The notes under the pieces were generated by a model. It did no database searches. It worked only from the letters and a program-made list of their open reading frames with translations, and was not told the origin of the DNA. 64,000 nt of DNA from Galbula dea (taxonomy: Eukaryota > Chordata > Aves > Piciformes > Galbulidae). The stretch lies in NCBI GenBank assembly GCA_013399015.1, contig VWZX01005686.1, positions 63,124-127,123 on the forward strand, written 5' to 3'. Below, piece after piece: positions 1 through 12,344 of the stretch. Made by a program: the position numbers and the translations under genes. Each line of letters starts with the position of its first letter. Within the stretch, counting starts at the first letter, position 1.

Positions 1-3000
1 TCATGTTTGCAAATTGCTCCTATGCAGTTTATATGGAGCAGAAGTAGGAAGCTAGAAACAAAAGAATTTTCCTTTCCAAAGCAGTATGAAACTTCTCTCC
101 AAAGATTTTCAAGGTATTCAGACAAGGTATGTTTACAACGCTTCTCATTTGGGGCCACTGACTCTAATCAGCCTTGACTCAATGAGCATAAAAATGAAAA
201 AGTGAAAGCCAGTAATATGAATATATTAAATATATTAATATATAGCTTTTATAAAAGTGAATATTGAGTGACTTGAAACTTAAACATAACCCAAAAGCTC
301 ATCTTCAAACCCTTCTCAGATCACGCCTGTTAGATATTGGTGAAAGTCACCAAATTCAGATGCAGCTGCTGAGCTGTGAAAGTTTTACTTGACACAGTGT
401 CAGGAGAAGGATTTGCAGATCATTGGTGCAAACTAGGATTTCTGCTAGTTCTAAAGTAGGCCAGTGTTAGAATGCTTATTTTGCTCTATTCCTTAAGTGT
501 GACAAATCTTTGTGGGAGCTGTTGCTCTTCCACAAGTTGCTTGCTGCTGTCCTGCAAAACCACCTTCCCCACAATTCCTTTGGAAAAAGTCCATCATTGT
601 AATTGTATCTGCTTTCACTCTGAAGGTTATTAACTATTTTCTCTGCAAGGAAGGAACTGTCTTGCCTTTTTTTTTTGTCTTTCTCATCTGTAATCCTAAA
701 TGGGATAAAGAAAAGAGTTTTCATACACTTGATATTTGAAGGACTTTGAAGATTTCTCTTCACAGAACAAGTAATTTTAGAGTTTCTGACAGATGGGTTT
801 TATGTGGTCTGAGGAAGAAAGGGCAGAGAGGCAGCAGCAAAGGGCACTGTACTTAGAGAGATATCTAGTTGTGTTGATGAAGTATGTATGGTGAAAGGGG
901 AAACTGCTATGAGGGTCTGGCTAATTCAGTAGGAGCAGATCAACATTATGGGCAGCATGCCAAGAAGGAACAATAAGGGATGTATGTTTGGCTGCAAAAT
1001 GGAGCTAAGGAAATATATTTTCCTAGCATTGCTAAGTAGGTGTTTGCTCACTAAGAAGGTATACATCAAAAGATACTACTGGTAAGTATGGCTTTTAGAA
1101 CTAGAGGATTGTCATTTCAGCTCTGTGCTTCTGCAGGTTTTGCACATTCAAATCCTCCAGGCCAAGAAAAATGTAGAAAAACAATGAAGGATTGATTGGA
1201 AGGCTGGATTGATGGTGGGTAGACTGTTGACAAGTAATTAATGGGAAAAACAATGATAAATAAGGATTATGCCTGTGCAATTACAGTTTAAATGTCTGTC
1301 AGTATGAGAGGCAGACATCCTATGCTACAGAACTATGATGGCTAGTGACAGCCTAAAGTGCTGTGGATAGTCTCCTCCTAGACAGGACTGACAGGCAAAT
1401 GTAGATCCGGATTAGAAAATAAACCCACCAAAATAAGGATTTTGGGCTGTCCTGTCCTAAGGGAATGTATAAGCCATGAAATCTCCTTCTTTGTTTAGGA
1501 CTCCAGATAGATCCTAAATTCAGCCGAGCTTTGAGTCCTCTCAGAAATATCACCAATAACAAATACTCATTCTCAACTTAAGGAAAAGCTGTTTGCTACC
1601 TCAGTAGCTTTTTAATTAAATAAAATGTATTAAATCTTCCCTGTCCATTCAAGCTATGTAAGAGATGACATACAGTTGTTAGTTGAGAAGCAGCAATGCT
1701 TTTCCAGAACAACACTGGGACACCAGATATTGCTGAGATGACTGCTACTGCTCCTGATGATGTATTTCCAAATATATCATTTTGAAGAGGCAATTTTTTG
1801 TAAGGATGTGGTAGACTGTCCCACTTAAGGTGAAGTTATCAGTAAGTTAGGGAGTAGCACATGGGAAAAAAAGATTTCACACATATAAAAAAATCAGAGT
1901 AACTATTTTTCTTTGAAGGCAAAAATAGCCATGTTAGGCTGTACCTATCCTGCTTTCCTTTTGATAGCTCAGCTGTAATTAGAGAAGCAGGACCATCTGC
2001 CAAAGTCCATGATATCTGGGGGAATGATCATCCAAGGTGACAAAAAGGTAGTCCTGGCCAAGTGAGGTGTCAGAAGATGAAAGGCTGCATCCATTAACAT
2101 GTTTTTATGTGCACTGTCATCCTTAACCACAGGGAGACATGGTCAGACTTCCCTTCCATCAGCACCCTCAACTAACAGCTGAAAGCTGGCTTAGAAAAAA
2201 ATCAAGCCTTAAAATTCCAACTGGAAAGTGAATGTGAGATTTTTACCTTGTAGTTCCACAGTCAAAGCACATAACATTCAAAGATCAAGCCAGAGAAATA
2301 GGATGCATGTGAAAGATAAAGAAAGAAGAGCTTTTCCCTTTTAAAAAATGAAGTAATTAGCTTAGTAAGTGCAGAAGGAGGAGAAAGAGGAAGGGGAGAC
2401 CCTTTTGTTAGGCCTTTATAATACAATCCTCTCTCCTGGCTAGGTGTGCTTGCATGATGTTGCCAGATTGCACACACTGATGAATGTAAGGAGTAGAGCA
2501 CCACTAAATTACTTTCAAAGGCACTCATCTGGGGAATCTTGGAATCTTCATTTCTAAAAGCAGGAGATGTTCCATCTGCATGTAGTGCATTTTATTTTTG
2601 GCACTGCCAGTCATAGTAGACACTACTGGTTTCCCCATATCAAACAGATGTTATTCCTCTGGTTTAAAATAATGGATAGAACCTTTGGTTACAATTGACA
2701 GATTCCCAGGCTTTTAGGGCTGTTATCATAAGGACTTTGATGGGAAAGGAACAAGTGTTGAGGAGCTGGCAAGCAATGAAACAACCCAAATGTCCTACAG
2801 ATACAGAAGTTTCACGAAGCAGCCCTTTGCATGTTGGATAATCTTCAGTTAAACAAAAAGTCTTTCCTAAAAAGAAATTTTCAATGTATTTAGTGAATGC
2901 TTGGAATAGCAACTGCATATGTTCTTACTGTCCAGAAGCATAAACAAACCAGACTATTTACATTTCCTTTATTATCTTTAGCAAAAACCTCTTCTAAAAT

Positions 3001-6000
3001 GAAGTATTTTAGCCTCTGACTGCTGCTTGAATTTCAATATTAAAAGACAGAGCTAGAACATGGAAAGGGTAAAAGTTTTAACTACTATAAAAGGTCTTTT
3101 TCTTTGAACCTTGCCTCACACACTGTTCACCAGTTACACAGCCTTGCCTCTGAGCTTCTTTGTCAGAATACAACGGGCAGGAGTTGGAAGCACAGTTCAG
3201 TTCATTGTTAGCACTATGTAAACCTCCAGGGTAATTGAAGTAATACATATTGCAGGAATTGTTTGAATAAAAGAATACCCAAAAGGAAAAGAAAAGAGCA
3301 GAGCCAATGTAAACTACCCTGAAATCAAAAGAGAGTGTGTTGTCATGAAGCCTTGAGGCCTGAAACACAAAAACTACCCTGCAGGGAGGTTTAAAAATCT
3401 CTCAGGAAATTTTCTATTAGCGAGCCACATCACATTGGGAAGGAGAGCAGAAAAGTCTGAGTCAAACACAAGGCCCTGCTGGGAGGTATACGTAAATGCA
3501 CAGAGACACCAGGAAACAATTACACTTGGAGCCAGTTTTGCTGCAAGAACCTTTCAAAAAAATAGTTGCTGATTTGCACTTCTGTTTAGTTTACATATTC
3601 AAGAAGCTTTAAACATTTTAATTTCCTTAGAGTTAGGAAATTAGAATAGAGATTTATATTTTGAAGTACATCTAGTGTACAAGAAGGCTGCTAGTTGACA
3701 GCCCCCAAGGTTGCAGTCCCCCCACCCACACACTTGCACACTGAAAAGTCCAAAGATCCTGACTCAGTCTTGCCAATATGCCAGTCTTACTGCAGAGCAC
3801 AAAAATTATTCAACATTAGTGACTCTTCTCATACAGGGCACTAGTGCCCATCTACTGAGGTACTTAACTGGGTATTTTATGCCACTACTCGGTGGGCTAC
3901 ACGAGCTGAAAGCAGGCACTTGCAGGCTTTTGTAATTTGGGGATGAAGTAGTCAATATCTGTTCCTTAGTAAGAGCTCTCAGAGAGCAAGATAACTACAG
4001 CCCATGTTTGGAAGACTGGTAATCGGCAGCAAAATAAGCCTACACTAAGCTTTCAAGTTGGCCTTCTCAGGGCAATAATTACTTGGTTGCAAGAAGAGGT
4101 GAAAAGTTGTCATTCCATTCCCAATTCCCATTTCATTTATCAGTTCCCTGAGCCTCTCAGCTCCCCTCACGTATCCTTCTCTCTGACATTTCTGCCCTCA
4201 GTAACTTGACCATGCCTCCCAGGCACTCTTCATTGTTACAGTAATGTCTGGGCATCCTTTCCTATTAAGTTACCGGCTTCCTTCACTCCCCTCCAGGCTC
4301 AGGCTTTGGAGTCCATACTACAAAATTTCTTTATCCAGTATAAGCTTTCCATCCCTTTCGATTCTGCCCTCCTGTCTTCTCACCACTGAACTTCTAAGCT
4401 GTTAATAATGCATTGTCAGGTGCCCTCTGCATTTCTGGGAAGCTAAGCACAGTATCTTTAGTGCCTTATCTAAATATTTTATGTGCTAAACTACAATCTC
4501 TTCTCAAGTCATTGTTTTACCAAGTCCTTCAGATTGCAGCTGAGTCTCTGGTGATGTTTTTAATGGCAAACCTCCTGAAGATTGCTATTTATGTCACATG
4601 CTGCTCAAAAATAAATTCTGCTCTTACACTGCCTGTTTCCCGTAGCAAGTGACAAGCTTTTCTCTTAGCAGTGAGCATGTAATCACACACTATACATTTC
4701 AGCTTTCTTAAAGATTTTGAAATTATCTAAATGGTGAATATTTGAGCATACAAACTGCCTTGTAATCCTGTTTGTTCACAGTGCATCACTGCCTAAATTA
4801 TATTCACAGAACTAAGGCTACTATTGTAATTATAACCTCCATAAGGCTGTAGCTGTCCAACAAAGAGAATTAATTCAGGTCAAAACAGCATTTGAATACA
4901 ATTATGGCTACAGGGTGCAGCCTGGTAGTGCTGTGCCGACTTGCTGTTGTGTTAATTGGTAGTCACAGATGTAGGCATTGAAAAGGAGTGGCTGGAAGTT
5001 GGGTGAAAGACAAGCTGACATAATTAGTGGGAGCTGGTGAGAAGATGGACACCCACTTACAGGCAAAAGAAGCTCCCTGCTTGCCAGATAAAAAAGCTTC
5101 TCTGTCTCTGGCTGCAGGGGTTCCTTGCTGAATCTCACTTCCATCTGGTTGGAAGATGGCTCTCCAAAGGTGGCAGACCAAATCCCATGCTCAGACAAAA
5201 CATATCTCCTTCGCAGCACAAAGAGGAAGCTTTGAACAGAAGGAGAAAACAACTGTGAAATTCAATCTCAACCTAGCACAAACACTGGAGCCAGAAGAAT
5301 TGTGGTGTTGAGACACCCCTGAGGACAGCCTGTTTAAAGCAATTTCCCTGATTACCAAAAGAGTCCACTCAGTGGCACAAGACATCTGCTCCCCGGGAGT
5401 ACTCACAGTTGGGCTCCACATCCATCCACTCTTAAGTGGGTGTCACGTCTAGACACTGTTATTCAACCAAACTAAGTTCCAGGCTAGGCCAAGAGCTAGG
5501 ATGAAGTTAAGACTTGGGAGCAAACTGTGACCTACACTCAATGAGGAAATATTTCAGTGGGAAGAGAAACAGAGAGATTCCTCCTGCACATTCATCCCCA
5601 TTGCTTTGCCTGAGAGGGCTGAGTATGTCCTAGCACAGAGTAGATTGCAGAGTGCAGAAGAACCGTGGTAGTCCTGTTCCTTTTCACTTCAGACATCCTT
5701 TCTTGTCACCTGAAAATCTGGGTTACCAGACATAGGTCAATGGCTCTTGTCTATACCCAGCTACCTCTCCCATAGTCTGCCCAGAGCCTCTTTCCCAAAG
5801 CAGAGATTCACCCTAACATAGTCAAGGTAGCTGAACTCAATCTCATTCATATGTATGTTCACCTAGAAGACACCTTTCTTTTTGAAAAGGAGACTGTCCC
5901 TACAATTCTTCTCAAATTAAGCCAACCTAGCTGCACTCCTGTTTGGCATATACTCTTTCTTAGAGAAATGCTTTCCCCGTGCTCCACTTTACTCAATCTG

Positions 6001-6458
6001 TGGGGTATTTTTGCTTCCTTGAGAGACTTGTTCAGTGAAGAAAAATAGTCCACAAAAAATTTGAATCAAAAGTCCGGTTCTGGTGCAAGTTTGCAATTTC
6101 AATTAATAAGAATTGTGAGTCATTATTCATATTACGTTATGAGTTATGGATTTATGAGGATTTATTTTTAACCTTGGGAAAAGGAGCATGAAAACTTCTG
6201 AAGATGACCTTGTTTACTTCCTTCACCTAGAACAGAAAATACTCTGCCTGTTCCATACCTCACAGACAGGAGTCTCTGTCTTTACCCTATCATTCACAAG
6301 ATTTACAATGCAAAAGGTTCTCCTTATCATGACTTAAATCTCATGCTCTGTTTAAGCCCATCTTCTCTTCATCTCTATTTTTGGGCAAGGAAAACAGATT
6401 ACTCCCTTTGCTCTGATGAAAGCTTTTTCCTGCTGGTAAATTTATTGTATCTCCCCTA
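1..6458. other. Unique AT-rich non-coding stretch
   Basis: I see no gene or recognisable mobile element here. Open frames up to 114 codons (for example minus strand 4908-5252) overlap open frames on the other strand and show no domain, signal peptide or splice-flanked exon structure. A short AT-only patch lies near 217-243 and a C/CA-rich patch near 3719-3745. An intron or intergenic DNA are equally possible. Confidence 0.6.
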
Positions 6459-7916
6459 AATCATCGAATCATAGAATTACCATGTTTGGAAAGGACCTTC
6501 AAAATCATCAAGTTCAACCAAAAGCCCTACACTTCTGTTATCACTAAACCATACCCTGAAGTGCCACATCTACTTGGTTTAACCTCCAGGGATGGTGACT
6601 CCACCACCTCCCTGGGCAGCCTATTCCAATACCTCACAGCTCTTTTGGTGAAGAAATTTTTCCTAATATCTAATCTAAACTTGCCCTGGCACAACTTGAA
6701 CCCCTTCGCTCTAGTCCTATTGCTAGTCACAAGGGAGAAGAGGCCAACACTCACCTCTCGACAACCTCCTTTCAGGTAGCTGAAGAGAGCAATAAGGTCT
6801 CCCCTCAGCCCCATCTTCTTCAAGCTAAACAGCCCCAGCTCCCTAAGCCTGTCCTCATAAGGCCTGTTCTCCAGACCCCTGATTAGCTTAGTTGCCCTTC
6901 TCTGCACCCTCTCCAGCACCTCGATGTCCTTCCTATACTGCGGTGCCCAAAACTGCACACAGTACTCGAGGTGTGGCCTCAGCAGTGCCGAGTATAGGGG
7001 CAAGATCACCTCCCTGCTCCTGCTGGTCACACTATTCCTGACACAAGCCAGGATGCTGTTGGCCTCTTTGGCCACCTGGGCACACTGCTGGCTCATGTTC
7101 AGCCAGCTGCCAATCAGCACCCCCAGGTTCTCCTCTGCTGGGGAGCTCTCCAGCCGCTACTCCCCAAGCTTGTAGGACTACCGGGTGTTGTTGTGACCAA
7201 AATGCAGGACCCAACATTTGGCCTTTTTGAAGGTCGTGCAGTTGGCCTTTACCCATCAATCGAGCCTGTGTAGGTCCCTCTGCAGATACTCCCTACTGTC
7301 AAGCAGATCAGCTTCCACCCAGCTTAGTGTCATCTGCAAACTTACTAAGGGTGCACTCTATCCCCTCATCCAAGTCATCAATAAAGATATTGAACAGGAG
7401 TGGTCCCAGCACTGAGCCCTGGGAAACACCACTCGTGACCAGCCAGCAACTGGATTTGACTCCTTTGAGCACAGCTCTCTGGACTCGGCCATCCAACTAA
7501 TTTTTGATCCAGCAAAGCGTGTGTACATCCAAGCCATGAGCAGCCAGCTTCTCTAGGAGAATGTTATGGGAAACTGTGGCATATGCCTTGCTAAAGTCAA
7601 GGTAGACAACATCCACTGCCCTTCCTTTGTCCAATAAGTGTGTCACCCCATCATAGAAGGAGATCAGGTTAGTCAAACAGGACCTGCCCTTCATAAATCC
7701 ATGCTGACAGGGCCTGATCTCCTGGTTGTTCTGCACGTGCCTCAGAGCTGTACTCAGGATGATCAGCTCCATTAGCTTCTGTGGTACAGATGTCAGACTA
7801 ACAGGCCTGTAGTTTCTGGGATCATCCTTCCTTCCCTTCTTATATATGGGGGTAACACTGACTGTTTTCCAGTCTGCTGGTACCTCCCCAGCCAGCCAGG
7901 ACTGCTGGAAAATGAT
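6459..7916 (-). mobile_element. CR1 LINE, 5'-truncated, 1.46 kb
   Basis: Read on the minus strand, this is the 3' part of a chicken-repeat-1 (CR1) non-LTR retrotransposon, which copies its RNA into DNA at a nicked target. The 3' end is at the low coordinate, where ATCATCGAATCATAGAATT is the complement of the ATTCTATGATT-type terminal repeats. The RT domain follows, and the homology stops near 7916 in the segment coding for GEVPADW. The 5' UTR, ORF1 and endonuclease are missing, the usual 5' truncation. The reading frame carries a stop and frameshifts, so the copy is dead. It belongs to the lineage with VSHNILLEKL and AVDVVYLDFSKA, as do the copies at 14041-15600, 27310-28435 and probably 30608-32052. 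Confidence 0.95.
6527..7910 (-). pseudogene. CR1 reverse transcriptase remnant
   Basis: This is the decayed RT of the enclosing CR1. From 7910 downward one reads GEVPADW, then IYKKGRKDDP, QHGFMKGRSCLTNLISF (fingers) and palm motif A as YLDFSKAYATVSH. The first catalytic Asp is kept, but the usual FDTVSH has become YATVSH. A TGG-to-TAG stop at 7497-7499 breaks the frame after CWIKN, and LDGRVQ resumes in the same frame. Palm motif C is intact as FADD (7329-7340). A net 2-base loss just after GGS then shifts the frame. The C-terminal part (EYCVQFWAPQ, RRATKLIRGLENRPYEDR, LDIRKNFFT, YWNRLPREVVESPSLEV) is open from 7120 to 6527. It cannot make a full enzyme. Confidence 0.9.
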
Positions 7917-7984
7917 GTATCTTCTGGTAGACTGAATAACCTTGAATACTTCATCCTGTCTTTACCAGCTATGTTTTCTCACTT

Positions 7985-8225
7985 TCTCATTGTTGCTGTC
8001 AGTCATCTCTGTTCCCCATTAGGCAATCCATATCTTGAATTACAGTACCCCAAACTGGACAATTAGTTCAAGTACGGAATAGAAAAAAAAGAGTATTGTC
8101 CCTAATCTATACAGAATTTTATAAGTATATGCTAGCACTTCTGCTTTTGTTACAGTACCATCATATTTTTGACTCTTGGCTCTGCAAAGTGTCTAATTCT
8201 TTGTTCCCAGTCTGACATCTTTGCA
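7985..8225 (-). mobile_element. Ancient CR1 fragment
   Basis: A heavily diverged CR1 segment lies just beyond the 5' end of the younger CR1. Aligned by eye to that copy, TACAGTACCCCAAACTGGAC near 8040-8060 matches its GCGGTGCCCAAAACTGCAC, and TTCAAGTACGG matches CTCGAGGTGTGG, mostly through transitions. Further on, GTTACAGTACCATCA...TTTTTGACTC fits the generic CR1 segment GCTACAGCACCACACTGTTGACTC. The matches run in the right order over about 240 bp. No frame survives. The alignment was done by eye only. Confidence 0.6.
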
Positions 8226-9424
8226 AGAGATTACTGCAAGTAAGATACAGACATTTGTAACTTGTTCTTACAGAATTTCATTTTACTGGTTTTCAGATTT
8301 CCAAATTGGAAATATCTTTTTGAATTTTCTTCTTGCTGATCAGTGTGCCCTGGTTGCCACATGCAAGTTTAAGTAGCAGACATATTCTTACACCAACTAT
8401 GTTGAAGCAGCTCACGCACCACAGACCCACTAAAACAGGTGCTGTCCAAGCACAGCACTAATACATGACCCTGTACCAGCAGAACTTGCTAAGTCAGTAG
8501 CCTTGCTTTAACACTGTTTAAATCTCTAGCTAACCTTCATCCCATGTGCAGCACTCTAACACAGGGCTCTGATCCCACAAAGTACTCCTTTGCCTTGAAC
8601 CCCTAAAGCACTGATGACTCCCCAGAGATCTCACAAACCATGGCAGAGTTAGTTGATGGGAATTGCCACAAGCTGTGCTGTCAAGGTTCATTAGAACCTC
8701 AGTATCTACAGATCTGTAAGTGGCCTTCGTCATTTTAATCATCTTAAGTCCACAATATTTGGTCACTGCAAATAGAGACATCCCTTTAGCTACAAGCAGT
8801 CCAAGAACATCATTTCATTTCTGCCACTGGAAAAGTATATTTCTCTAGATAAGGTACAATAAGGTCTTGAGCTTTATGTGTGCCTCTGACATCAAGGCAC
8901 ACTAATCACCTCCTTATAGAAAATAAGCAGACATGATTTATGCATTTGGTAAAATTTTATCAAATTACAGCAATCAAATTAATTAGCTAAATTAATTCTT
9001 GTTAATATATTTACATTGCCTAGGAATAGTTCTCATATAGATAGCTCCATTAGCTGCAATGTTATGTTTCAAAGAAACACCAAAGTTGAGTTGTTTGGTT
9101 GTAGATCATGTCTAGGCTGTGACCTCAAGCCATATTGGCTTTGGCCAGCTCTGAAATCTTTTAAGTTGTTATCTCACAGGTAATTCACTCTCTCAGGATT
9201 TTGGTCAACTCAGGAAGAAAGTGCTCCCTTTGAAAAGCTAGACTTAAAGCATGCACGAACTAAAAATAGCTTTTGTCTGACGTAATCAGGGACAAGAAAA
9301 ATACAAACATAGTCAAGTCTGGCAAATAAAAGTCAACACTTTAAGTCCTATTGGAGCCCCAAGCTTGGCTCCCCATTAGTATTTTTGTGCAGAAATTACA
9401 CCACAGTTTCCCTGCTAACAACTT

Positions 9425-9476
9425 AACAAATAACTTATGTAAACACAAGTAAGTAAACAAATAACTTACGTAAACA
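9425..9476 (+). repeat. 21-bp direct repeat with forkhead-like cores
   Basis: A 21-bp word occurs at 9425-9445 and again at 9456-9476 with one T/C difference (20 of 21 identical, period 31 bp). GTAAACA, the core bound by forkhead (FOX) factors, occurs at 9439-9445, 9453-9459 and 9470-9476. Binding is only inferred from the motif. Confidence 0.7.
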
Positions 9477-9590
9477 AACCAAGTTTGCTAGGTTTTTTTC
9501 TTCCAGAAGGCTAATGGAATGCCATCTCCTATTGAGAGAAAAAGGCATTATGTCACTGTATTTGTCTCAGATTTGTAAAAGTTTTCCCCT

Positions 9591-9692
9591 TTCCTCTTAT
9601 TCTCCCCTTCCCTCTCTCCCTCCCTTCCTTCCTGTCCCTCTTCTTTCCTAATTCTCTCCTTCCTTCCCTTTTTGCCTCCCTCTCCCTCACAC
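9591..9692 (+). repeat. Polypyrimidine (CT-rich) tract
   Basis: About 100 bp made almost only of C and T, with CCCT, CCTT and TTCC runs and few interrupting purines. This is a low-complexity tract capable of forming triplex DNA. It has no coding content. Confidence 0.85.
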
Positions 9693-11591
9693 ACTTAGTT
9701 TCCTTGAGTGCTTTATGGAGCCCTATTTATAAATAACTGGACATTTTTGTTCTAACAAGCACCTTGGGCAGTCAAATTCATTTCTGTATAACCCCTTGCA
9801 GTGCTATTCAATAAAATGTGAATAATTATCATAGCAATTGCAGCATGTGGTACATATGGTGCCTCTGAGAAACAAAGCATTTTGTTTCTTTCTTTCTTTC
9901 CTTACCCATAAAAAAAAAAGCCACATACATTAGTTTTTAATACAAAATGATGTCTTAGAGTGATTATTAGAGGGGGAAAAAGGTTTTCAAATTAAAAGCC
10001 ATTTCTCACTCTGCTTAGAAGCTCAGATAATTCTTCATACATCTCCATCCTTTAATCTCTCATTACCTCACACTGTCAATGTGTACATATTTGCAAAATG
10101 CAAACAATGGATACTTAGACAACAAAGTACCCTGATTACCTATTCCTGTGAGTTTACTGGCTGGATGCTCCAATAAAAAGCTGAAAGTGAAGGGTGTTGA
10201 CTCAGGAAGGACTGGATTAAACCTGAAGAATAGCAGCCCTTCAGAGCTGCCTTGCACATCCCCTAGAGTATTCCTTCCCCTGGACAGGGACAGCTGAACT
10301 ATAGAAATGCAAGTGCTGCAGTGTACATCTCCTCTCCTGAACACACTGGTAGCGTCTTATTATTAACACCGAGCTCCAAAACTGAGCATTGCAGGAATTG
10401 TTTCACAAACAGATCCACAGAAAGCAGCACTACCCAGGAGTGGGGCTGAGAACCACTTGGAACCAGTAACTGCCAGTCTTGTGTTTGTGAATTAAGGTCC
10501 TGAAACGTTTTGCCAAGTTGAAGAGGTTGTAATTTTTAAGACTGAGTAGCTCTTTCTAAAGATATCATCTTGACCATACAGCTAGAATCAAGTGCTCGTA
10601 CGCGCATGAAATGGACATTGAGTTTTCTGAGTGTGAAAGAACAATGCATTCTTAGAGTTTCTCAAGCCCACAGCTCCAAAAAGCAAATTACAACACAGCC
10701 AGCATGTTCCACAAAAGAGCTCTGAAATAGCATAATTTTTTAGCATCCGGTTAGAAACTGAAACTGAGGAGGGCCAGCAGATGGAAGAGGTATAGTGTTC
10801 TTGTTGACTCAGCCTGCAAGTTATGTATCCCTAGCAGAGCTTTTCTCAGCCTGCAAGTGTTGTGATCTGTCAAATTAAGAGAGGCTGAGCAAATACTACT
10901 GTGTTAGCAACCACAAATCAAGTCATATGCTTCATACCATCATCCTGCAGCAGGACATCTTGCCCAAAGCACAGCATGTCAAGCCCTTCACTGAACTCTC
11001 CTGGCACAGCAGGCTGTAGGGCTTACTGCCTGAAACTAGCAGATCCCAAGGGACTCCTAAGAGACAAAGACCATCACTTCAAATCATCAGAACTTCTACA
11101 TGAGCCTTTGTTTCCATTTAAACCTTTCTTCAGTCTCTCTTTATTGTCATCCTCCCCACAGGACCAACATCAGAAAAAGCTTTCCTGAGTGTGCAGCCAT
11201 CTTCTAGGCTCAAGCTCAAGAGATGATAGGAGAGATATAACATGCATGCTTCACTGTCTCTGTCCCACCTTTCTCTGTTGACACATCCCTCCCTGAGCTG
11301 CACAGAGCCTACTTGTGCAGGGGGATGAAGCGGTGTGGGGAGGGGTCATAATGCTGCAAAAGAAACCTCTTTTGCTGTGTGTTCTTCTTATCTGAAAGAA
11401 TGACTTGTATCCGAAGGATCCCTCTTTCTTACCTCCAATACCTCTGAAACAGTCCTAGGTGATTGGATTCTTGACTTTTTTAAAGTTCCTTTTGACAACA
11501 TTACCTATAGGTATCTGTAACTCTGGCATGAAAGAGAGGATGTTACACTTAGCTGTACACATCTTCATACACATATTGTACACGGAAATAG

Positions 11592-12344
11592 TGTCCTCGT
11601 TTAGGTTAGAACAGAATTAATTCTGTTCAGAGATTCTACTTTTCAGTTAAAGCTCTTCTGAGAAACTACACTTTCTGAAACTAGCAACATGTTTTTGCAG
11701 ACATTGCCAGCTTTTAGCAGTGATAGGGCCTAATGTTTGGATTTACTACCAAGGATTGGTATGAAAAGCAAGGTCACTGCTGAATCTAGTGTCTCACGTT
11801 AAGGCTTGCAGGGTAAAAGCTGCACCTTCAGGGAGGAGCGGACAGGACAGGTGACCCTAGACTGACCAGCTAAGTATTCCACTCCGCATACATCATATTC
11901 AATATATAAACTGGGGGTCAGTTCCCCTTTGCTAGATTGTTCTTCCCTCTTGGTCTTCCTCTTCTCCTGCACTTTGGTGGTTGGCATCTGAGAAGAGCTC
12001 TGTCTGTTCTGCCCTCGATCCTGATCCATAAGTTCCTACAACCAGTACCAGGATCCAGCCCCTGAGCCTGATTCTCATCTGCTGCTGAGACTTTCTGTTT
12101 CAGCAACAGTGGTGACATAGTTACCATCAAAGGGGGGTTGGGTTCGGTATTGGGTTTTGTACACATTTGTATATATTTTATTTATCATTATTATTATTAT
12201 TAAAGTAGTTTTCATTTTATTTTCCAATCCACAAGTCTCTCTGTCTCTCTTATCCTCTTTCCCCTTCTGTGGTGGGAGGGAAGAGGGGGTAACAGGAAGC
12301 ATTTGTCATTGGGTTGGTGGTCGGCCCAGCCTCGATCCTTAACA
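11592..12344 (+). mobile_element. Solo LTR, ERVL-like (copy A)
   Basis: This 753-bp solo LTR begins TGTCCTCGTTTAGG and ends CCTTAACA, giving the standard TG...CA termini. The flanking 5-mers AATAG (11587-11591) and AATGG (12345-12349) match at 4 of 5, a decayed 5-bp target duplication of the size made by ERVL (class III) elements. TATATAA at 11903-11909 is a likely TATA box, and ATTAAA at 12199-12204 follows an ATT repeat as a likely polyadenylation signal. Related copies lie at 13101-13721, 37599-38264 and 63930-64000. The start resembles common bird ERVL LTRs (TGTCCTGGTTT...). The family name is not assigned. A small GAACAG palindrome lies near the start. Confidence 0.88.
11609..11628. repeat. 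20-bp perfect palindrome in LTR U3
   Basis: GAACAGAATTAATTCTGTTC equals its own reverse complement. With the preceding A it holds AGAACA and TGTTC(A) half-sites, as used by 3-keto-steroid receptors, but 10 bp apart instead of the usual 3. The centre is a TTAATT/TAATTA homeodomain-like core. It sits 17 bp inside the LTR and recurs in the other copies. Confidence 0.9.

Larger units (their letters stand above)
8226..11591. other. Unique non-coding stretch
   Basis: No gene is seen. Open frames reach only 95 codons (10901-11188 plus; 10063-10344 minus) with no domain. Notable contents are a homeodomain-like AT block near 8940-9015 (AATTAATTAGC, AAATTAATTC), a duplicated forkhead-like motif at 9425-9476 and a polypyrimidine tract at 9591-9692. 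Confidence 0.55.

Noticed and set aside
4908..5258. Overlapping frames on both strands (114, 73 and 72 codons)
   Set aside because: Open in three frames over the same 350 bp with no domain; a local GC-richer patch with few stops.
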